Program-made: the position numbers and the translations under genes | In this document: positions 7,882 to 11,837 of the stretch, piece after piece | How positions within the stretch are numbered: position 1 is the stretch's first letter | Layout: each line of letters begins with the position of its first letter | The notes under the pieces: model-generated | What the model was told of the DNA's origin: nothing | What the model saw: only the letters and a program-made list of their open reading frames with translations | The model's database searches: none | Assembly (NCBI GenBank): GCA_029939815.1 | Contig: JAOZSF010000028.1 | Coordinates: 1-11,837 of the forward strand | DNA: 11,837 bases | Direction: 5' to 3' | Source of the DNA: a bacterium | Lineage (GTDB): Bacteria; Auribacterota; UBA3054; B51-G9

Positions 7882-7929
7882 CTTTGCTGAATTTAAAAAT
7901 TAACAATTTACTAAATTAATCAGTTGAAA
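7882..7929. terminator. Weak AT-rich dyad between convergent pilR and tRNA-Gln
   Basis: CTGAATTTA near 7888 and TAAATTAATCAG near 7914 form an imperfect AT-rich dyad between the two convergent transcripts. On the minus strand it is followed by TTAATTTTT, so it might stop tRNA-Gln transcription. The stem is weak and interrupted, so this is only a possibility. Confidence 0.2.
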
Positions 7930-8005
7930 TGGCTGGCGCGCCAGGACTCGAACCTGGACTACCTGGTACCAGAAACCAGTGTGTTGCCAATTACACCACG
8001 CGCCA
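7930..8005 (-). tRNA. tRNA-Gln (anticodon CUG)
   Basis: A 76-nt cloverleaf on the minus strand. The acceptor stem TGGCGCG pairs with CGCGCCA, followed by discriminator G and an encoded CCA (7930-7932 on plus as TGG). The anticodon stem CTGGT/ACCAG encloses TTCTGGT, giving anticodon CUG, which reads CAG. The T arm is CCAGG-TTCGAGT-CCTGG. The U1-A72 first pair and G73 are typical identity features of glutamine tRNAs. It is convergent with pilR and has a consensus promoter immediately upstream. Confidence 0.97.
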
Positions 8006-8024
8006 TTATTTAATTTAGATGCAT

Positions 8025-8053
8025 ATTATACAGAATGACTTTTTTTCTGTCAA
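8025..8053 (-). promoter_or_regulatory. Consensus sigma-70 promoter of tRNA-Gln
   Basis: On the minus strand TTGACA (8048-8053) and TATAAT (8025-8030) are both perfect and separated by exactly 17 bp. Transcription should start near 8018, about 13 nt before the mature tRNA 5' end. It is divergent from the tRNA-Ser promoter, with 29 bp between the two -35 boxes. Confidence 0.9.
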
Positions 8054-8082
8054 CGGCAAAACTTATTAAAAGTTATTCTCGT

Positions 8083-8111
8083 TTGACTATTATTCTCGAA
8101 TTCAGTATAAT
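8083..8111 (+). promoter_or_regulatory. Near-consensus sigma-70 promoter of tRNA-Ser
   Basis: TTGACT (8083-8088, 5/6) and a perfect TATAAT (8106-8111) are separated by 17 bp. The start should be near 8118, about 20 nt before the tRNA. It is the only promoter needed for the transcript running through tRNA-Ser and the tandem repeat to the terminator. Confidence 0.88.
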
Positions 8112-8138
8112 TTATCCTCTTAAAAAATTTAAGACAAT

Positions 8139-8228
8139 GGAGAGTTGGCAGAGCGGTTGAATGCGGTGGTTTTGAAAACCACTGACCGTTAGCGCGGTCC
8201 GGGGGTTCGAATCCCTCACTCTCCGCCA
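8139..8228 (+). tRNA. tRNA-Ser (anticodon UGA)
   Basis: A 90-nt class II tRNA. The acceptor stem GGAGAGT (8139-8145) pairs with ACTCTCC (8218-8224), followed by discriminator G and an encoded CCA (8226-8228). The anticodon stem GTGGT/ACCAC encloses TTTGAAA, giving UGA, which reads UCA. A long variable arm (ACCG...CGGT) marks a serine tRNA. The T arm is GGGGG-TTCGAAT-CCCTC with one G-U pair. The last 21 nt (8208-8228) are repeated exactly twice more downstream. Confidence 0.97.
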
Positions 8229-8393
8229 TTAATATGTGGGGGGATTTGGGTTCGCCACGAATGTTCGGGGCGCCCAGCGTATGCAGGGCGAATCCCTCAC
8301 TCTCCGCCATTAATATGTGGGGGGATTTGGGTTCGCCACGAATGTTCGGGGCGCCCAGCGTATGCAGGGCGAATCCCTCACTCTCCGCCATTA
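8208..8393 (+). repeat. 81-bp tandem repeat (2.3 copies) built on the tRNA-Ser 3' end
   Basis: Two identical 81-bp units (8208-8288 and 8289-8369) plus 24 nt of a third (8370-8393). Each unit opens with CGAATCCCTCACTCTCCGCCA, the exact last 21 nt of the tRNA-Ser gene, followed by a 60-bp spacer. The spacer can fold with the next tRNA tail: GTGGGGGGATT and GGGTTCGCC (8236-8256) face GGCGAATCCCTCAC (8287-8300), with bulges. Removing 162 bp would place the tRNA directly before its terminator. The layout parallels the rtT repeats of E. coli tyrT, which also carry copies of a tRNA 3' end. The perfect identity of the units suggests recent or homogenised amplification. No integrase or other mobility gene is nearby. 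Confidence 0.95.
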
Positions 8394-8396
8394 TTT

Positions 8397-8424
8397 AAAA
8401 CTCCTGCTCTTCAGGAGTTTTTTT
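8397..8424 (+). terminator. Intrinsic terminator of the tRNA-Ser transcript
   Basis: The stem AAAACTCCTG (8397-8406) pairs with CAGGAGTTTT (8412-8421) around a 5-nt loop (CTCTT), and the T-run extends to 8424. It is a strong rho-independent terminator. It follows the tandem repeat and not the tRNA itself, so the repeats are transcribed with the tRNA. Confidence 0.93.
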
Positions 8425-8464
8425 GTAAGTAGTCGTCCTTAAAAATTCAGATTCAAATACACCT

Positions 8465-9916
8465 ATGAATAATACTATCAACAATAATACAACTTTATCA
8501 GCTAATGAACGATTGGTTGATTCAGTTGTCTTTATCGTTGCTTTATTATTTTATTCACTTACGCTACACCAAGGAGTGGCCGGTAGCGAATCACCTGGTG
8601 ATACAACTAAATTTCAATACATCGGTTTTATTCTCGGAGTTCCGCATTCACCGGGCTATCCTCTCTACGTTATTATTAACTGGTTATGGACACATATCCC
8701 GTTGCCAATTTCCATTGCAACTAAAACTAATCTTTTATCCGCTTTCTTCGCTGCAGGGACTTTAACCATTTTCAGGCGCTGCTTGGTTTATCTCGGCTCC
8801 GCAAGAAGTTTGAGCTTTGCTGCTACTGCCGCATTAGCTCTCAGCAGACTTTTCTGGACTCGCTCAACCGAAGCCGGTCCCGGAGCAATGAGTTACTTCC
8901 TTATTGCGCTTCTTTTATTTTTTCTTATTAGATGGACTATCAATAAAAAAGAATCCGATTTGTGGAGCTCATTAATTGTTACTTTTATTGGTGCCGGACA
9001 TTCTCCTCTTTGCTTATGGTTATCCCCTATCGTAATTATTTATTTAATTTCCGTAAAACCTGATGTCTGGAAAAAAAAATCAACATGGTTTGCCTGCTTA
9101 ATAGGATTGGTAATCGGCTTCGGCATATATTCATTTATTTATATTCGTTCTCATCAAGGGGCACCTGTTTTAGAATATGTTCGTCATAATGTTTCACTTA
9201 AACGTTTGTGTTTAATGGCGTTAAACGAACAATTCTGGTCAAATTATTTCATCGCAAGTCCAAAAATAATTTTCACTTATAGACTGCCGCAACTTTTTTT
9301 TGAAACATGCCGGCAATTGTCATACGCAGGAGTTTTTCTAAGTGTTTTCGGAATCATCTTTCTTTTTTTGAAAAAATTCCGTGTTGCCGTATTTTTTACC
9401 ATCGCTTTAATCGCTTCTTTTCTTTTAAAAGCGCATATTTATTCACCAAATATTATTGGAGAATACTGGTTGTTCTTTATGCTCACTGCTTATCTGTCCG
9501 GCATAGGATTAATATGGATATGGAATTACAAAAAATCGATTGGAATTCTTTTGTCGGTAATTTACGCCTCTCTGGTTTTATTTAACTCAGTAACTCAAAA
9601 TAATGACCTGCTTCTTAAAAAAAACCAACTCGATGTAGAAACTTTACTGCTTATTTGTCCACCGGGAAGTAATCTGCTCACAGACGATTTATATACATGG
9701 CAGGAAATTCTTAGATATTACAATTTCACCAACCCGTTTATAAAAAAGCGTAAAATAAAATTACAGGATAAATTAGATTTATATGGCGACTCAACTTATT
9801 TTTTTATCACAGATACTGTTAAAAAGCAACTCGATGATGCCGGCATTTCTTATGTCCCTATTTCATCAAACAAAACGGCTGTTCTTTATATAATAGGAAG
9901 AAAAAGCAATCCGTAA
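8465..9916 (+). CDS. DUF2723-like GT-C membrane glycosyltransferase
   Basis: A 483-aa polytopic membrane protein. The first periplasmic loop has GDTTKFQYIGFILGVPH-SPGYPLY (45-68), which matches the DUF2723 signature (GDSGEF...LGIAHPPGYPLY). Asp46 would be the catalytic-loop acid, but the usual second acid is Lys49 here. WTRSTEAGPGAMSYFLIALL (131-150) corresponds to the FWSQAVxAEVYxLN segment, and GAGHSP (175-180) to the LANHxT motif. About ten membrane helices can be seen, then a soluble C-terminus (about 390-483). Related proteins (bacterial DUF2723, eukaryotic TMEM260) belong to the GT-C superfamily that transfers sugars from lipid-linked donors. The substrate is unknown. It starts 40 nt after the tRNA terminator with no Shine-Dalgarno and no clear promoter in the gap. 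It is probably co-transcribed with the next gene (45 nt apart). Confidence 0.82.
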   Translation: MNNTINNNTTLSANERLVDSVVFIVALLFYSLTLHQGVAGSESPGDTTKFQYIGFILGVPHSPGYPLYVIINWLWTHIPLPISIATKTNLLSAFFAAGTLTIFRRCLVYLGSARSLSFAATAALALSRLFWTRSTEAGPGAMSYFLIALLLFFLIRWTINKKESDLWSSLIVTFIGAGHSPLCLWLSPIVIIYLISVKPDVWKKKSTWFACLIGLVIGFGIYSFIYIRSHQGAPVLEYVRHNVSLKRLCLMALNEQFWSNYFIASPKIIFTYRLPQLFFETCRQLSYAGVFLSVFGIIFLFLKKFRVAVFFTIALIASFLLKAHIYSPNIIGEYWLFFMLTAYLSGIGLIWIWNYKKSIGILLSVIYASLVLFNSVTQNNDLLLKKNQLDVETLLLICPPGSNLLTDDLYTWQEILRYYNFTNPFIKKRKIKLQDKLDLYGDSTYFFITDTVKKQLDDAGISYVPISSNKTAVLYIIGRKSNP

Positions 9917-9961
9917 TCATAATTTAACAGAAAAATATTCAACAAGCATAATGAAATAACA

Positions 9962-11746
9962 ATGTACTCATTGGTCATGTTTAACTCTCAAATGAATCTA
10001 TCATCTTCAAAATATCTTCCTCGCTTCCGTTCAATAATTTTCCCCCTGATTATTATTGTCGCAGCTTTTATCGCATATTACAATAGTTTTTATTGCGCAT
10101 GGCATCTTGATGATTTTCACGCTATTGTTGATTATGACTACGACTCAATTAGTCTTTGGCGGTTGATTCTGCTTCGAAAACAACGTTCATTCGGCTTTGT
10201 AACATTTTTTCTAAACTACAAGCTCTGCGGTTATAACGTTTTAGGATGGCATATCGTTAATTTTATTATCCATGTTATTAACTCTCTGCTTATTTACCTG
10301 ATTACCTGCCGTCTTTTTATTCAAACAGAAATTCTCGAAAATCATCCTCAAAAAAAACTTTTCGGATATGTTACCGCGTTGGTTATTGCTGTCATATTTG
10401 CGGTTCATCCAATTCAAACTTCAGCGGTAACTTATATCGTTCAAAGAATTGAATTGCTTGGCACAATGTTTATTTTTCTCTCATTCTACTTTTTCCTTTT
10501 ATTATTCTCAACAAAAAAAATGTCTTCAAAAGTTCTTTTGGGATTTTGCGGATTTATTTGCATCGCTCTCGGTGCGCTTACAAAAGAAACGATTGTTGTT
10601 GCCCCTGTTTTAATGGGAGCGTATATTGTGATTGTAAAATTAAAAAGCTGGAAAAGCAGACTGCTGGTAATTCTATTTACAAGCATCGCTGCAATTGCAG
10701 TTGCAGTTGCAGCATTAATAATGTTTAAAGCTATTACCTTTTCTCCGGCGCTTCATTTTTCTGCAAAACCATTTGAAGTGCTGTGGCACGATGCAGGTGA
10801 ATCCCCTATTGTTTATTACTCGACACAAATCCGCGTTTTACTGCGGTTTCTTCGCCTGTGCATTTTCCCTTATGGTCAGTGTGTTGAGTTCTGGATGAAC
10901 CCGTCAACATCTTTAACAAATTTACATGTTCTTTTCGCTTCAGCAATCCATTTATCTATTATTGGTTTCGCGCTGTTTATGTGGCGAAAACGACCTTTTA
11001 TTTTATTCGGCATTTTCTGGTTCTATATTTTCATGATGCCTTCTTCTATCCTTCCTAATGGAATTTTTGAACATAGACTCTATGCAGCGCTTGCCGGTTT
11101 ATTAATTGCCATTTTTATTCCCATTGGATACGAATTATTAAATCATCCTTTACGAATAAGGAAAACTGCGGGAATAATCAGTTTAAGTCTTGTCGCGTGC
11201 TTAATTATATCTTTTATTTTTATGTCTCGACTAAGAAATAATGTTTGGAAATCTGAATATTCACTCTGGCGGGAATGTGCAACCATTTCTCCGAATAACT
11301 GGAGGGCGAATGTTAATTACGGATACGCATTATTAAATCGCGGAAAATATAATGACGCGAAATTTTATCTTGAAAAAAGCTTTAACCAAAAGTCCAACGT
11401 GTGGGCTGTCGCAAATAATCTCGGTCTGCTATATTCTTACATAAATGATATAGATGGAAGTATAAGAATGTTTGAACACGGTTTAAAATTAAAACCTAAA
11501 AACCGTCTGCTAAAAGCAAATCTCGGCGCATGCTATCTCGAAAAAGGAAGAATTAGCAAAGGTACAAACTTATTGTTTTCTGCTCGCACAAAAGAATCGT
11601 TTATCACTCTCGGCAATTATTTTCTACAAAAAAGAAATTACAATGAAGCATTAAAATGCTATGAAAGAGTTCTGAAAAAATATCCGGATGATGTTGACGC
11701 TTTGGCAGGAAAACAAGCCATCCTGAAACTAAAGGTTATTCGTTAA
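9962..11746 (+). CDS. TMTC-like GT-C membrane protein with C-terminal TPRs
   Basis: A 594-aa protein. About ten membrane helices fill residues 24-422, followed by TPR units from about 445 to 590 (NVNYGYALLNRGKYNDAKFY, NNLGLLYSYINDIDGSIRMF, NLGACYLEKGR, LGNYFLQKRNYNEALKCYERV). The first loop has HLDDF (48-52), the Asp pair typical of PMT/TMTC-type GT-C enzymes. GWHIVNFIIHVINSLLIYLI (95-114), AVHPIQTSAVTYIVQR (147-162) and EHRLY (370-374) are also standard for bacterial TMTC-like proteins. Eukaryotic TMTCs are O-mannosyltransferases; the bacterial homologues are mostly uncharacterised. The product likely transfers a sugar to exported proteins, with the TPRs holding a partner. Methionines 6 and 11 are alternative starts, and none has a Shine-Dalgarno. 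Pairing with the preceding gene suggests a common pathway. Confidence 0.85.
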   Translation: MYSLVMFNSQMNLSSSKYLPRFRSIIFPLIIIVAAFIAYYNSFYCAWHLDDFHAIVDYDYDSISLWRLILLRKQRSFGFVTFFLNYKLCGYNVLGWHIVNFIIHVINSLLIYLITCRLFIQTEILENHPQKKLFGYVTALVIAVIFAVHPIQTSAVTYIVQRIELLGTMFIFLSFYFFLLLFSTKKMSSKVLLGFCGFICIALGALTKETIVVAPVLMGAYIVIVKLKSWKSRLLVILFTSIAAIAVAVAALIMFKAITFSPALHFSAKPFEVLWHDAGESPIVYYSTQIRVLLRFLRLCIFPYGQCVEFWMNPSTSLTNLHVLFASAIHLSIIGFALFMWRKRPFILFGIFWFYIFMMPSSILPNGIFEHRLYAALAGLLIAIFIPIGYELLNHPLRIRKTAGIISLSLVACLIISFIFMSRLRNNVWKSEYSLWRECATISPNNWRANVNYGYALLNRGKYNDAKFYLEKSFNQKSNVWAVANNLGLLYSYINDIDGSIRMFEHGLKLKPKNRLLKANLGACYLEKGRISKGTNLLFSARTKESFITLGNYFLQKRNYNEALKCYERVLKKYPDDVDALAGKQAILKLKVIR

Positions 11747-11748
11747 AT

Positions 11749-11837
11749 CCCCTCTATCAAGAGGGGTGGCGCGGAGCGACGAGGTGTGTTATTCTTCGTT
11801 ATTGGATTTGTGGATTGTTAGTCCCTCTTCCCGAGGA
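11749..11837. repeat. Palindromic intergenic repeat, likely dispersed (truncated by window end)
   Basis: Just after the last stop, CCCCTCT (11749-11755) and AGAGGGG (11760-11766) form a perfect 7-bp stem with a 4-nt loop, followed by a GC-rich tract (GGCGCGGAGCGACGAGG). A second short dyad, CCTC/GAGG (11824-11836), lies at the edge. There is no T-run, so it is not a standard terminator. The composition differs from the AT-rich surroundings. Stretches of this CCCCTC...GAGGGGTGG...GAGGTGTG style are common as dispersed intergenic repeats in many bacteria. Copy number in this genome cannot be seen here. Confidence 0.5.

Noticed and set aside
8050..8391. 113-aa minus-strand ORF beginning MAESEGFALHTLGAP, with internal 27-aa repeats
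   Set aside because: It is the antisense of tRNA-Ser and its tandem repeat. MAESEGFEPP-type proteins are a well-known overprediction opposite serine tRNAs. The 81-bp period (27 codons) keeps the frame open by chance.
8208..8393. Tandem repeat as a CRISPR array
   Set aside because: Both repeat and spacer are identical between units, the repeat is a tRNA end, and no cas genes are present.
8208..8424. Tandem tRNA tails as attachment sites of an integrated prophage or island
   Set aside because: Only 60 bp lies between copies and no integrase or phage gene is in the window. At most it is a scar of such events.
11749..11766. Stem-loop after the last gene as an intrinsic terminator
   Set aside because: The stem is followed by TGGCGCGG with no T-run.

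Overview
The window looks like a Gram-negative, low-GC (AT-rich by eye) chromosome segment built around a type IV pilus locus. The lineage cannot be fixed from the sequence. AT-rich codon use, few Shine-Dalgarno sequences and a TMTC-like TPR glycosyltransferase would fit uncultivated groups such as Omnitrophota or Elusimicrobiota, but this is a guess.

Layout. The left edge (1-81, minus strand) holds only the first 27 codons of a type IV prepilin. A 620-bp divergent intergenic region follows. It contains a good sigma-54 promoter pointing at the pilin (328-343), a perfect 8-bp inverted repeat with a neighbouring direct repeat upstream of it (427-475), and a sigma-70 promoter pointing right (600-628). 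From 702 to 7881 six genes run on the plus strand with almost no gaps: a two-TM protein with what looks like a dead GGDEF domain, a stand-alone MshEN-like protein, pilB (extension ATPase), pilC (platform protein), pilS (sensor kinase) and pilR (sigma-54 activator). PilS/PilR probably switch on the divergent pilin promoter, so the locus carries both the regulator and its likely target. No pilT (retraction ATPase) is present between pilB and pilC.

Right of pilR is a compact tRNA island: tRNA-Gln(CUG) on the minus strand and tRNA-Ser(UGA) on the plus strand, with divergent, near-consensus sigma-70 promoters back to back. Between tRNA-Ser and its intrinsic terminator sit two perfect 81-bp tandem units. 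Each ends in a copy of the last 21 nt of the tRNA, CCA included, so three identical tRNA 3' ends lie in a row. This resembles in architecture the rtT repeats after E. coli tyrT, although the unit sequence is different. It is the most unusual structure in the window.

The right part (8465-11746) encodes two large membrane proteins of the GT-C glycosyltransferase type: a DUF2723-like protein and a TMTC-like protein with C-terminal TPRs. They may glycosylate secreted or surface proteins, possibly pilin, but only proximity suggests that. The window ends in a palindromic, GC-richer stretch that looks like an intergenic dispersed repeat.
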